From: Plastoroseomonas hellenica
Lineage (GTDB): Bacteria > Pseudomonadota > Alphaproteobacteria > Acetobacterales > Acetobacteraceae
Assembly (NCBI RefSeq): GCF_018129085.1
Contig: NZ_JAAGBB010000043.1
Span: 1-51,077 of the forward strand
DNA: 51,077 bases
Direction: 5' to 3'
A program made the position numbers and the translations under genes. This document shows positions 1 through 8,177 of the stretch, in pieces (position 1 is the first letter of the stretch; each line of letters opens with the position of its first letter). Under the pieces are notes generated by a model. It saw only the letters and a list, made by a program, of their open reading frames with translations, was not told the DNA's origin and made no database searches.

Positions 1-2
1 CG

Positions 3-1277
3 CCGGGCGGCGCTCCGGCGCGGGCGGAATCGGCGCCGCGCCTCGCCGGCGAGGCGGAGGCGATGCCCAAGGTCGGCATTGGCGCGCTCGCCGCCGCGGC
101 GGCGCCCCTGCTCGATCTGCTGGCACGCGTCGCCCAGGCAGGCATGGCCTCGCAACCCAATGCCGATGACCTGCGCGAGCGGGCGGTCCGCGCCTTCCGC
201 CAGTTCGAGGTCGATGCGCGCGACGCGGAGATCCCGCCGGAGCAGCTCCGCGCCGCGCATTACCTGATCTGCGCGAGCCTCGACGACGTGGTGCTGGCGC
301 AGTCCTGGGGCATCCAGAGCAACTGGTCCACGCGATCGCTGGTCTCGACCTTCCATCAGGAGGTGAAGTCGGGCGACCGCTTCTTCGACGTGCTCGCCGG
401 CATGCAGAAGGAGCCGGGGCGCTGGCTTGGCGCCATGGAGGTGGCCTATCTCTGCCTGGCGCTCGGTTTCCAGGGGCGCTACCGCCTCTCGCCGCGCGGC
501 GCCTCCGAGCTCGACCGCATCCGGGAGGGTCTCTACCAGCTCCTGGCGCAGCTCCGCGGCGCCTGGGAGCGGGAGCTGTCGCCGCGCTGGCGCGGCGAGG
601 ATGCGCCACATCGCGGCCCGGCACGCGGCATTCCCGCCTGGGTCGCGGCCTGCGTCGCGATCTTCGGCCTCGGCATGGGCTGGTACGTGCTGAACAACTA
701 CCTGAACGACGGCTCGGACAATCTCTACGAGCGCATGGCCGCGCTGCCGCCCGGCCGCCTGCCGGAGATCGAGCGCGCGGCACCGCCGGTGCCGCCGGCG
801 CCGCCGCCACCGGCGCCCACCGCCATCATCCGGCCCGACCCGCAGATCAAGCTGCGCGAATTCCTCAAGCCGGAGATCGACAGCGGCCAGGTCACCATCT
901 TCGGTGATGGCCGCACGCTCACTGTCCGCATCAGCAACCGCGGCATGTTCGCGTCCGGCTCAGCGACGCTGGAGCCGCGCTTCAACGACCTGATGCGCCG
1001 CATCGGCGAGGGCCTGCGGGAGGAGCCGGGCCGGGTGCAGGTGGTTGGGCATTCCGACAACCAGCCGATCCGCACCGTGCGCTTCCCGTCGAACTTCCAG
1101 CTCTCGACGGCGCGCGCCGAGGCAGCGATGGCGCTGATTGCCGCCGCCGCCGGCAGCACCTCCCGTTTCACGGCGGAGGGCAAGGCGGACAGCGAACCGG
1201 TGGAGCCGAATACGACGCCCGCGGGGCGTGAGGCGAACCGAAGGATCGAAGTGGTGCTGCAGCGGGGGACGAACTGA
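3..1277 (+). CDS. tssL: TssL (DotU/IcmH family) with C-terminal OmpA domain, 5' partial
   Basis: T6SS inner-membrane protein that forms the membrane complex with TssM and TssJ. From the first Met in the window (position 63) there are 404 residues, but the frame is open to the left edge. The conserved DotU start, an alanine-rich stretch ending APLLDLLARV, falls immediately after that Met, so a Pro/Ala-rich N-terminal segment probably lies off-window. Seen: a DotU cytoplasmic domain (about residues 10-170 from Met63), one membrane segment (about 190-211, AWVAACVAIFGLGMGWYVL), a Pro-rich linker, then an OmpA-type peptidoglycan-binding domain (about 270-404) with VVGHSDNQP and the closing ANRRIEVVL. 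This is the 'evolved' TssL form that carries its own cell-wall anchor. tssM follows after one base, so the two are translationally linked. Confidence 0.93.
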   Translation, partial: PGGAPARAESAPRLAGEAEAMPKVGIGALAAAAAPLLDLLARVAQAGMASQPNADDLRERAVRAFRQFEVDARDAEIPPEQLRAAHYLICASLDDVVLAQSWGIQSNWSTRSLVSTFHQEVKSGDRFFDVLAGMQKEPGRWLGAMEVAYLCLALGFQGRYRLSPRGASELDRIREGLYQLLAQLRGAWERELSPRWRGEDAPHRGPARGIPAWVAACVAIFGLGMGWYVLNNYLNDGSDNLYERMAALPPGRLPEIERAAPPVPPAPPPPAPTAIIRPDPQIKLREFLKPEIDSGQVTIFGDGRTLTVRISNRGMFASGSATLEPRFNDLMRRIGEGLREEPGRVQVVGHSDNQPIRTVRFPSNFQLSTARAEAAMALIAAAAGSTSRFTAEGKADSEPVEPNTTPAGREANRRIEVVLQRGTN

Positions 1278-1278
1278 G

Positions 1279-4200
1279 ATGGAAGTCTTCCGTCCCTTCC
1301 TGGCGGGCCGCGCCATTGCCGCACTGATCGCTGTCGCGTTGCTGATGCCGATCATCTACCTGTTCGCCCCGCTGGTGAACCTCGGCGGCTTCCGCCCCTT
1401 CGAGAGCGAACTCAACCGCGTCGCGGTCTGCGCCGTGCTGTTCGTGCTCTGCCTGATCGTCCTCTGGATCGTCGACCGCCGCCGGCGGAAGCGCGACTTC
1501 AACCTGATGCAGGGTGCCGCGGCCGAGGATCCCGGCGCCGACCGCGCCGCGGAGGAAGAGGCTGAGCTTCGCGACAAGCTGACCAACGCCATGGCCGCGC
1601 TGCGCAAGGCGAAGGGCGGCAAGGGCGGCTTCCTCTACGACCAGCCCTGGTACGTGATCATCGGCCCGCCGGGCTCCGGCAAGACCACGGCGCTGGCCAA
1701 TTCCGGCCTCGAATTCCCGCTGGCCGATGGCGGCAAGCTGCAGGGTGTCGGCGGCACCCGCCTCTGCGAATGGTGGCTGACCGACCGTGCGGTGCTGATC
1801 GACACCGCCGGGCGCTACACGACCCAGGATTCGGATGCGGCGGCCGATAAGGCAGGCTGGGACCGCTTCCTGGCGCTGCTGAAGCAGAACCGGCCGCGGC
1901 AGCCGCTCAACGGCGTGCTGGTCGCCTTCGGCATGGACATGATCGCCCGCCTCGGCCCGGCCGAGCGCGAGAACCACGCGCGCGCCGTGCGCCGCCGCAT
2001 CAAGGAGCTGGAGGAACAGCTCGGCCAGCGCCTGCCGGTCTACATGCTGATCAGCAAGTCGGACCTGATCCCGGGCTTCGTCGAGTTCTTCGACGATCTC
2101 GACAAGAACGGGCGCGAGCAGGTCTGGGGCGCGACCTTCCCAGCAGGCAAGGCGACGGAGAGCCCGGTCAGCCTCTTCGCGAAGGAGTTCCAGGCGCTGC
2201 TGGCGCGCCTGCAGGATCGCGTGGTCGAACGCCTCCAGCAGGAGCGGGGGCCGCAGCAGCGCGCGGCGCTGGCCGGCTTCCCGGCGCAGTTCGCGGCGCT
2301 GGAAGCGCCGCTCGGTGCCTTTCTGCAGGCGGGCTTTGCCGGCACCAGGCTCGAGCCGGCGCCCTTCCTGCGCGGCTTCTACTTCACCTCCGGCACCCAG
2401 GAAGGCTCGCCCCTCGACCGTCTGGCCGGCGCGATGGCGCGCAGCTTCGGGTTGGATGCGCGGCGCCCGGCCTCGGTGATGGGGCAGAAGGGGCGCTCCT
2501 TCTTCCTCGGCAAGCTGCTGAAGGACGTGGTGTTCAACGAGGCGCGGCTGGCCGCGCGCAACCGCGGGCTGGAGAAGCGCCGCCGTGTCATCGGGCTGAT
2601 TGCCTGGAGCCTGGCGCTGCTGCTGCTGCTCGGCGGCGGCTTCTTCGGCTACACCGCCTGGAGCGGCGAGAAGGCGCGCGCCGAACGGCTGGCCCAGCAG
2701 GTGGGCAAGGCCGAGCAGGCTACCCAGGGCATTCCCTTCGAGCGCATCACCGATGCCGAGTTCCAGCGCATCCTGCCCTATCTCGCCGCGGCCCGGGACC
2801 TACCGCCGGCGGCGCGCGGGGACGGGGCCTTCTTCGGGCTCAGTCAGGAGGAGAAGCTGGCGGCGGGCGCGGAGAGCGCCTATCGCCGGGCGCTGGAGCG
2901 GAGCTTCCTGCCCCGCCTGCTGGCCCGGCTGGAGCTGCAGATCCGCGGCGGCTTCCAGCGGCCGGACTTCCTCTATGAGGCGACGCGCGTCTACCTGATG
3001 ATCGGCCGCGAAGGGCCGATGGACGCCGAACTGGTGCGGCAGTGGTTCCAGATCGAATGGGCGCGCGCCTATCCGGGTGCCATCGGCCAGCCGACGCGGG
3101 ACGAGCTGGCGGGGCACCTGAACGCCCTGCTCGCGCTCAACAGCCTGCAGGTCTACCCGCTCGACGGGGCGCTGGTGGACGAGGCGCGGCGCATCTTCTC
3201 CCGCCTGCCGCTGGCCGGGCGCATCTTCTCCCGCCTGCGCACGGTCGCGCAGAACATCCCGCCCTGGCGGCCGTCCGACGCCGCCGGCGCCGCCGGGCAG
3301 CGCTTCTTCGCGCGCGCCTCCGGCCGGCCACTGACCGAGGGCATCAACGGGCTCTACACGGTGAACGGCTTCTACCGCGCGCTGCTGCCGGCGCTCGGCG
3401 ACACCATCCGCTCGGGTGCTGCGGAAAGCTGGGTGCTGGGCCCGCAGGCGGCGACCCAGCGCGACGAGGACCTGCCGCGGCTCGAGGAGCAGGTGCTGAC
3501 GCTCTACGCGAACGAGTATGCGCAGGTCTGGCAGCAGATGCTCGACGACCTGTCGCTGCCCGGCTTCAACAGCCTGCAGGCGGCGGCCGAAGGGCTGAAC
3601 ATCCTGGGCGCGCCGAATTCGCCGCTGCGCGACATGCTGCGCAGCATCGCCCGTGAGCTCAGCGTCGGCACGCCGCCCGAGGGCGTGACGCCGCCGGCGC
3701 CGACCGGGGCGGCGGCGCGTGCCGCGGCCGCCCAGGGCGGGCCGCCGGAGCCCAAGATCTCTGACCCGGTGGCCCGTGTCGTGGAAGCGCGCTTCGAGCG
3801 GCTCCGGGAAGCGTCCGGCCAGCCGCTGGAGGGCATCCTCGCGATCATCAACGACCTCTATGTGCAGGTCGCGCGGCTGGCGACGGCGCCGCCCGGCACC
3901 GTGCTGCCGCCGAGCCCGGGCCTCGATCCCGGGCAGCGCCTGGCGGCGGAGGCGGCACGCGCGCCGCAGCCGCTTGGGCGCTGGCTGCAGGGGCTGGCCA
4001 CCCAGACCTCGACCGCGCGTGCCGGCGGTGCCCGCGCGGCGATCGCCGCTGCCGGCGGGCAGGCGCTGGCGCCGGTCTGCCGTGGCCTGGAGACCAAGTT
4101 CCCCTTCCGCGTGGACGGGGAGGAGATGCCGGTCGACGACTTCATCCGCCTGTTCGGGCCGGCCGGGGTGCTGGACCAGTTCTTCACCCAGCACATCCGG

Positions 4201-4731
4201 CAATACGTCGACACCACACAGCAGACCTGGCGGCCGGTCGCGGCCGGCGGCCTACCGCCGCCGGTGACCCAAGCCGATGTGCTGCAGTTCCAGCGCGCCT
4301 CCAATATCCGCAACGCCTTCTTCCCTGGCGTCGCGGCGACGGGGCTGCGGTTCGAACTGGTGCCGCAGGGCATGGACCCGGGAGCGCAGGGTGCGGTGCT
4401 GGAGGCGGAGGGCCTGCGCACCGAAATCCGGCGCGACGGGCCATCGCGGCCGCTGCCACTCTCCTGGCCGACGCGCACCAATACGACACTCACCTTCGAG
4501 CCGCCGTCCAGCGCCGGGACGCTGAACTTCGATGGTGGCTGGTCGGCGCTCCGGCTGGTGATGCGGCGGCAGAACAGCCTGCAGGCGACGGGCAACCCAA
4601 CGCGGCTCAGGCTGAACGTCCAGCACGGGGATCGCAGCATCGTCTTCGAGCTGCGTGCCGGCAGCTCAACCCATCCCTTCGGTCTGCGGGATCTGACGGA
4701 GTTCCGATGCCCGGTCCTGGCTCCGAGCTGA
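1279..4731 (+). CDS. tssM: TssM (IcmF family) T6SS membrane-complex ATPase-like protein
   Basis: Large inner-membrane component that spans the envelope with TssL and TssJ. The ATG at 1279 lies one base after the tssL stop. An in-frame upstream extension is open but overlaps tssL, and the chosen start (MEVFRPFL) leads straight into the first membrane helix. About 1,150 residues, normal for TssM. Seen: two N-terminal membrane helices (about 10-32 and 47-65), a cytoplasmic NTPase-like domain with Walker A GPPGSGKTT at about 129-137 and LIDTAGRY downstream, a third membrane helix at about 436-458, then the long periplasmic IcmF-related region and C-terminal beta domain. The intact Walker A suggests nucleotide binding, although the role of hydrolysis varies between TssM proteins. 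Its last 25 bases overlap tagF. Confidence 0.95.
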   Translation: MEVFRPFLAGRAIAALIAVALLMPIIYLFAPLVNLGGFRPFESELNRVAVCAVLFVLCLIVLWIVDRRRRKRDFNLMQGAAAEDPGADRAAEEEAELRDKLTNAMAALRKAKGGKGGFLYDQPWYVIIGPPGSGKTTALANSGLEFPLADGGKLQGVGGTRLCEWWLTDRAVLIDTAGRYTTQDSDAAADKAGWDRFLALLKQNRPRQPLNGVLVAFGMDMIARLGPAERENHARAVRRRIKELEEQLGQRLPVYMLISKSDLIPGFVEFFDDLDKNGREQVWGATFPAGKATESPVSLFAKEFQALLARLQDRVVERLQQERGPQQRAALAGFPAQFAALEAPLGAFLQAGFAGTRLEPAPFLRGFYFTSGTQEGSPLDRLAGAMARSFGLDARRPASVMGQKGRSFFLGKLLKDVVFNEARLAARNRGLEKRRRVIGLIAWSLALLLLLGGGFFGYTAWSGEKARAERLAQQVGKAEQATQGIPFERITDAEFQRILPYLAAARDLPPAARGDGAFFGLSQEEKLAAGAESAYRRALERSFLPRLLARLELQIRGGFQRPDFLYEATRVYLMIGREGPMDAELVRQWFQIEWARAYPGAIGQPTRDELAGHLNALLALNSLQVYPLDGALVDEARRIFSRLPLAGRIFSRLRTVAQNIPPWRPSDAAGAAGQRFFARASGRPLTEGINGLYTVNGFYRALLPALGDTIRSGAAESWVLGPQAATQRDEDLPRLEEQVLTLYANEYAQVWQQMLDDLSLPGFNSLQAAAEGLNILGAPNSPLRDMLRSIARELSVGTPPEGVTPPAPTGAAARAAAAQGGPPEPKISDPVARVVEARFERLREASGQPLEGILAIINDLYVQVARLATAPPGTVLPPSPGLDPGQRLAAEAARAPQPLGRWLQGLATQTSTARAGGARAAIAAAGGQALAPVCRGLETKFPFRVDGEEMPVDDFIRLFGPAGVLDQFFTQHIRQYVDTTQQTWRPVAAGGLPPPVTQADVLQFQRASNIRNAFFPGVAATGLRFELVPQGMDPGAQGAVLEAEGLRTEIRRDGPSRPLPLSWPTRTNTTLTFEPPSSAGTLNFDGGWSALRLVMRRQNSLQATGNPTRLRLNVQHGDRSIVFELRAGSSTHPFGLRDLTEFRCPVLAPS

Positions 4732-6125
4732 GCGGCGGCCCGGTGGCGATCGGGCTCTACGGCAAGATGCCGGCGCATGGGGATTTCGTGCGCCGCGCCC
4801 TGCCGGGGAGCTTTGTCGCCCCGTGGGACGCCTGGCTCGCGGCCGGGATCGCGGCGGCGCGGGACAGGCTCGGCGACGAGTTCGCGGCCGTCTGGGACAT
4901 GGCACCTGCCTGGCGCTTCGCCCTGCCGGCCGGGACCTGCGGTCCCGATGCCGTGGCCGGCGTCATGCTGCCTTCGGCTGACACGGTGGGGCGGCGTTTT
5001 CCGCTCACCGTCGCGGCGCTGCTGCCGCGCGGCCGGGCGCCGGATGAGGGCTGGTTCGCCGGCATCGAGGCCCGGGCCCGCGAGGCGCGCGAAGGAATCC
5101 TGGACGCCGACGCGCTGACCCGGGCGCTTTCGGTCGCCGGCGATGGCGTGCTGCCGCCGACCCTGCCGGAGGAGACCTTGCTTGGGCTTTTCGGGACGCC
5201 GGCCGAGCCCGGGGAGCCGGCCGCCCTTGAGGGCGCGGATGCCGGCACCACCGCTGCGGAGATCCCGGCAGAAGCGTGGCTCGATCTGTTCAGCGGCGAA
5301 GAGCAGGCCGAGGCCGCACCGGCCGCACCGGACCCGCCCGAGGGCGCCACCGCAGCGCAACCCGTGGAAGCCTGGCTGAACCTCCTCGGGGGCGAGGGGG
5401 TGGCGGAGACGAACGCCACGACACCCCCATCCGGTACCGACACGCCGCCGGCGGAAGCCTGGCTCGACCTGCTGGGCGGGAGCGGGCAGGGCGATGCCGC
5501 CCCGTCGGCGCGGGATGACCCGACGCCCGCATCCGGTACCGACGCGCCGCCGGCGGAGTCACCGCCCGCCGCCTGGCTCGATCTGCTCGGCAGCGAGGGC
5601 GAGGACAGCGATCGCAAGGATACCAAGCCGCTCGCCGCCGAGGCGCTGGACGCGGATGCCTGGGACGCGCTGCTTGATGTTCCCCCGTCCGGCCCGGCCG
5701 CGGAAGACATCTCGCTGGCCTTGTTCGGCGAGACGCCGCCGCCTTCCGATGTGCCACCGCCCGACGTCGTTGCGGCGTTGCCCGCGCCCGATCCGGCCGT
5801 GCCACCGACATCGTCGGATGCCGAGGCCGCACCCGATGAGGATGCACCCTTCATCGAGCCGCCGACGCCCCTGGTGCCGGCGCGGCCGGGCGTCGCCGAA
5901 GCGGCACCACCGATGCCGGATCCGGACGCAGCCTCCACGCCGGCCGGGCCTGAAGAGCCGCCAGCGGCGGATGCCATGGTACATACCCCTGTCCCACCCC
6001 CCGAGCGCCCCGATCAGGGCGGCTGGTGGACGCTCGGCGGCGGCCGTCTGCCCGCCATGGTCTGGGCGTTCCCCGCCCTTCCTCCTCCGGAGGCTTTCGT
6101 CCTTTTGCTGGAAACCGAGGCATGA
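4707..6125 (+). CDS. tagF: TagF (ImpM family) T6SS post-translational regulator with long repeat-containing insert
   Basis: TagF proteins repress T6SS assembly after translation and act with the PpkA/PppA phosphorylation pathway. The N-terminal domain (about residues 12-125) has the family opening GLYGKMPAHGDFVRR and VGRRFPLTVAALLPRG. The C-terminal family segment, beginning GGWWTLGGG and ending in a Leu-rich strand, appears only at about residues 438-470. Between them lie roughly 300 residues of Pro/Ala/Asp/Glu-rich, low-complexity sequence with repeated AWLDLLG-like motifs (positions 5160-5735). Most TagF proteins are much shorter, so this insert is unusual. The start overlaps tssM by 25 bases and the stop overlaps pppA (ATGA), implying translational coupling. 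In some relatives TagF is fused to PP2C; here the genes are separate. Confidence 0.88.
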   Translation: MPGPGSELSGGPVAIGLYGKMPAHGDFVRRALPGSFVAPWDAWLAAGIAAARDRLGDEFAAVWDMAPAWRFALPAGTCGPDAVAGVMLPSADTVGRRFPLTVAALLPRGRAPDEGWFAGIEARAREAREGILDADALTRALSVAGDGVLPPTLPEETLLGLFGTPAEPGEPAALEGADAGTTAAEIPAEAWLDLFSGEEQAEAAPAAPDPPEGATAAQPVEAWLNLLGGEGVAETNATTPPSGTDTPPAEAWLDLLGGSGQGDAAPSARDDPTPASGTDAPPAESPPAAWLDLLGSEGEDSDRKDTKPLAAEALDADAWDALLDVPPSGPAAEDISLALFGETPPPSDVPPPDVVAALPAPDPAVPPTSSDAEAAPDEDAPFIEPPTPLVPARPGVAEAAPPMPDPDAASTPAGPEEPPAADAMVHTPVPPPERPDQGGWWTLGGGRLPAMVWAFPALPPPEAFVLLLETEA

Positions 6126-6832
6126 GCGCGGCACAGCGTTCCGAGGCGATCACCCATCCAGGCGCGGTCCGGCCGCGCAACGAGGATGCCATGGTCGACC
6201 GAACGGAGATTGGCCTCTGGGCGGTGGCCGATGGCGCGGGCGGGCATGGCTCGGGCGACGTCGCCTCCCATGCGATCGCGGAGGCGCTCGCGGAGATTCC
6301 GGATGGCCTCTCCGCTGCCGAATTGCTGGCGCAGCTTCGTCTCCGGCTCACCGCCGTGCACGCCGAACTGCAGGCCGAGGCGGAGCGGCGCGGCCCCGGC
6401 AAGCTGCTGGCCTCGACCGTGGTCGTGCTGCTGGCGCGGGGCGGGCATTTCGCCTGTCTCTGGGCCGGCGATTCGCGCATCTACATGCTGCGTGGCGGCA
6501 CCTTCAGCCGCGTCACCCGCGACCACAGCCTGGTGCAGGAACTGGTCGATGCCGGCACGCTGAGCGAGGCGGAGGCGGAGGCGCATCCGCAGGCCAATGT
6601 CATCACCCGCGCCATTGGCGGGCATGGCGAGCTGATGCTCGACAAGCTCTCCGGCCGGGTGGCGCCGGGCGACCGCTTCCTGCTCTGCAGTGACGGGCTG
6701 TTCAAGGCGGTGCCCGAGACCGAGATTGCGGCCTGCCTGGCGGCCGGGCAGGGCGCGAACGATCTGATCAACCTCGCACTGGAGCGCGGCGCACGGGACA
6801 ATGTGACGGCGATCATCGTCGACATGGACTGA
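6122..6832 (+). CDS. pppA: PppA, PP2C-type serine/threonine phosphatase
   Basis: Metal-dependent PP2C phosphatase, 236 residues, which in T6SS clusters reverses threonine phosphorylation by the PpkA kinase. The start was chosen at 6122 because its ATGA overlaps the tagF stop; an upstream in-frame Met would lie deep inside tagF. PP2C motifs are in order: RPRNEDAMVD, WAVADGAGGHGSG (metal-binding Asp and Gly), WAGDSRIYMLR, RDHSLVQELV, LLCSDGLF and RDNVTAIIVD. All the expected metal-coordinating Asp positions appear intact, so it should be active. No FHA-domain substrate gene is in the window. The only kinase gene present is the one at 23880-26336, about 17 kb away. Confidence 0.93.
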   Translation: MSAAQRSEAITHPGAVRPRNEDAMVDRTEIGLWAVADGAGGHGSGDVASHAIAEALAEIPDGLSAAELLAQLRLRLTAVHAELQAEAERRGPGKLLASTVVVLLARGGHFACLWAGDSRIYMLRGGTFSRVTRDHSLVQELVDAGTLSEAEAEAHPQANVITRAIGGHGELMLDKLSGRVAPGDRFLLCSDGLFKAVPETEIAACLAAGQGANDLINLALERGARDNVTAIIVDMD

Positions 6833-6861
6833 CCCCGACGCAGCGGGCCCATCAAAGCAAA

Positions 6862-6891
6862 ACCCGTCCGGATGCGATCATCCGAACGGGT
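6862..6891 (-). terminator. Hairpin terminator between pppA and hcp
   Basis: Inverted repeat: 13-base arms (6862-6874 and 6879-6891, one mismatch) around the 4-base loop CGAT. It lies between convergent pppA and hcp. Read on the minus strand it is followed by TTTTGCTTTG, giving a U-rich tail for the hcp transcript. On the plus strand there is no T tract, so it would work less well for pppA. The arm sequence resembles the hairpin at 7439-7468. Confidence 0.7.
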
Positions 6892-6940
6892 GGAGGGCGG
6901 GATCGTGGAGCGGTGGCGTGCTCTGCCGACAGGCCTCGGT

Positions 6941-7408
6941 TCAGCGCCCGGTTTCGACGTTGTAGGAGGCGCTGCGCGAATTGCCGGGGCGGTCGTTCTT
7001 CCAGGCCCAGGTCTTGATCTCGACCTGCTTGTAGCTGAGCGTGAAATTGTCGATCGGCCGGTCGCCGGCGGTGGCGAGCTTGTAGGCAACGACCGCTGCA
7101 TCGGTCAGTTCCACGGTGCAGTAGGTCTCGAGATTCCCGCTCTTGCTCGTGCGGGCCCAGTGAATGGTGACCTTGCGGTTGTGCTGGCCGGTCAGTGCGT
7201 CGGTGACGAGGCCGGTCGTGGCAAGGTCGGTCAGCTTGGTGAAGGTCAGGCGCTGCATGGTCGGACGGGCGCGGTTCGCGTCGTCGGCGCCGACCGAGGA
7301 CACGTTGCGCTCGAAGCCCCATTCCACGCCTTCCAGCAGGATGTGCTTCTCGTAGCCCGCGCTCTCCACGTCGCCATCGACGCTGTCGTACTTCATCAGG
7401 ATCGGCAT
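6941..7408 (-). CDS. hcp: Hcp family T6SS tube protein (first copy)
   Basis: Hcp forms stacked hexameric rings, the inner tube that the contracting sheath propels out. 155 residues, slightly short of the usual 160-170. Seen: the family N-terminus (MPILMKYDSVDG, then GYEKHILLEGVEWG), the central PTMQRLTFTKLTD strand pair and the C-terminal FTLSYKQVEIKTW. The start ATG is preceded by a clear AAGGAGG. It is the last gene of the minus-strand unit tssH-hcp-hcp and is followed by a hairpin terminator. It differs strongly from the second copy at 7644-8117, so the two are not a recent duplication and may carry different cargo or pair with different VgrG spikes. Confidence 0.93.
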   Translation of the reverse strand: MPILMKYDSVDGDVESAGYEKHILLEGVEWGFERNVSSVGADDANRARPTMQRLTFTKLTDLATTGLVTDALTGQHNRKVTIHWARTSKSGNLETYCTVELTDAAVVAYKLATAGDRPIDNFTLSYKQVEIKTWAWKNDRPGNSRSASYNVETGR

Positions 7409-7438
7409 GGCGGCGCCCCTCCTTTGGGCTGAGAGCAG

Positions 7439-7488
7439 ACCCTATTCGGATGGCTCATCCGAATGGGTGAAGATGCTCGGAAAACAAA
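7439..7488. repeat. Hairpin with conserved tail, between the two hcp genes
   Basis: Near-perfect inverted repeat (7439-7452 and 7456-7468, one bulged base) around GCT. It is followed on the plus strand by GGGTGAAGATGCTCGGAAAA. Nearly the same tail follows another hairpin at 17295-17321 upstream of tssF. On the minus strand it lies downstream of one hcp (7644-8117) and about 30-70 bases upstream of the other (start 7408). It could terminate or attenuate between them, or stabilise the upstream hcp message. The rest of the 235-base gap shows no gene. Confidence 0.55.
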
Positions 7489-7643
7489 AGGGCCAGAGTG
7501 GTTGAAGCGGAACGAGGCCGCTTTGGCGCGACAGGTGCGCCATCTCGGGTCGCTGAAGCAAGGACGCCGGACCCGGCGATGGGCCGAACCCGGCATTCCC
7601 AAGGTCGCAGGTGGGGCCGGACGAGCGCCGGCCCCGAGCGAGA

Positions 7644-8117
7644 TCAGACCTTCACGGCCTTCGCGAGGTCCCAGCCGACGGTGGCCGGGCTGCCCGAGAA
7701 GTCGTCGCCGATCGGGTTGTACTTCAGGATGTACTTGTCGAAGTTCAGCGAGATGCTCTCGGAGGGGCGGTCGCCGCCGGAGGAGAGCGAGAAGCCCGAC
7801 ACGCCGCAGCCGTTCAGCTCGAAGGAGAGGTATTCCTGCGCGGCGCCGGAGCCGGTGCGGAGGAAGGCGATCTTCACGAGCTTGTTCAGCTTGCCGTGCA
7901 GGCCCTCTTCCATGAGCTTCACGGTGGTGCCGTCGGTCTCCTTCGTGATGGTGATTTCGCTGACCGAGACGATGGAGCTCTCACGGGTGGAGTTGCCGTA
8001 GGCGGAGGCGATGCCGCGGCCGATCCCGAACTGGAAGCTACCCAGGTTGATCCACTTCTCGTAGCCCTGGATGTTCGACTCACCCTGGACGCTCTCGTAG
8101 TTCAGCATGATGGCCAT
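7644..8117 (-). CDS. hcp: Hcp family T6SS tube protein (second copy)
   Basis: 157-residue Hcp homologue with the typical N-terminus (MAIMLNYESVQGES, GYEKWINLGSFQFG), a central SEITITKETDGTTVKL strand and the C-terminal ISLNFDKYILKYNP. The start is preceded by GAGGGAG at a suitable distance on the minus strand. It follows the tssH stop by only 60 bases with no obvious terminator, so tssH and this gene are probably co-transcribed. Hcp is often the most abundant T6SS product. The hairpin downstream (7439-7468) may set different levels of this copy and the next. Confidence 0.94.
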   Translation of the reverse strand: MAIMLNYESVQGESNIQGYEKWINLGSFQFGIGRGIASAYGNSTRESSIVSVSEITITKETDGTTVKLMEEGLHGKLNKLVKIAFLRTGSGAAQEYLSFELNGCGVSGFSLSSGGDRPSESISLNFDKYILKYNPIGDDFSGSPATVGWDLAKAVKV

Positions 8118-8177
8118 AACGAAGATCTCCCTCTGTCAGGAACCTGCGATGTCCGAGTTCGGCGCCATGCCGTTCCC

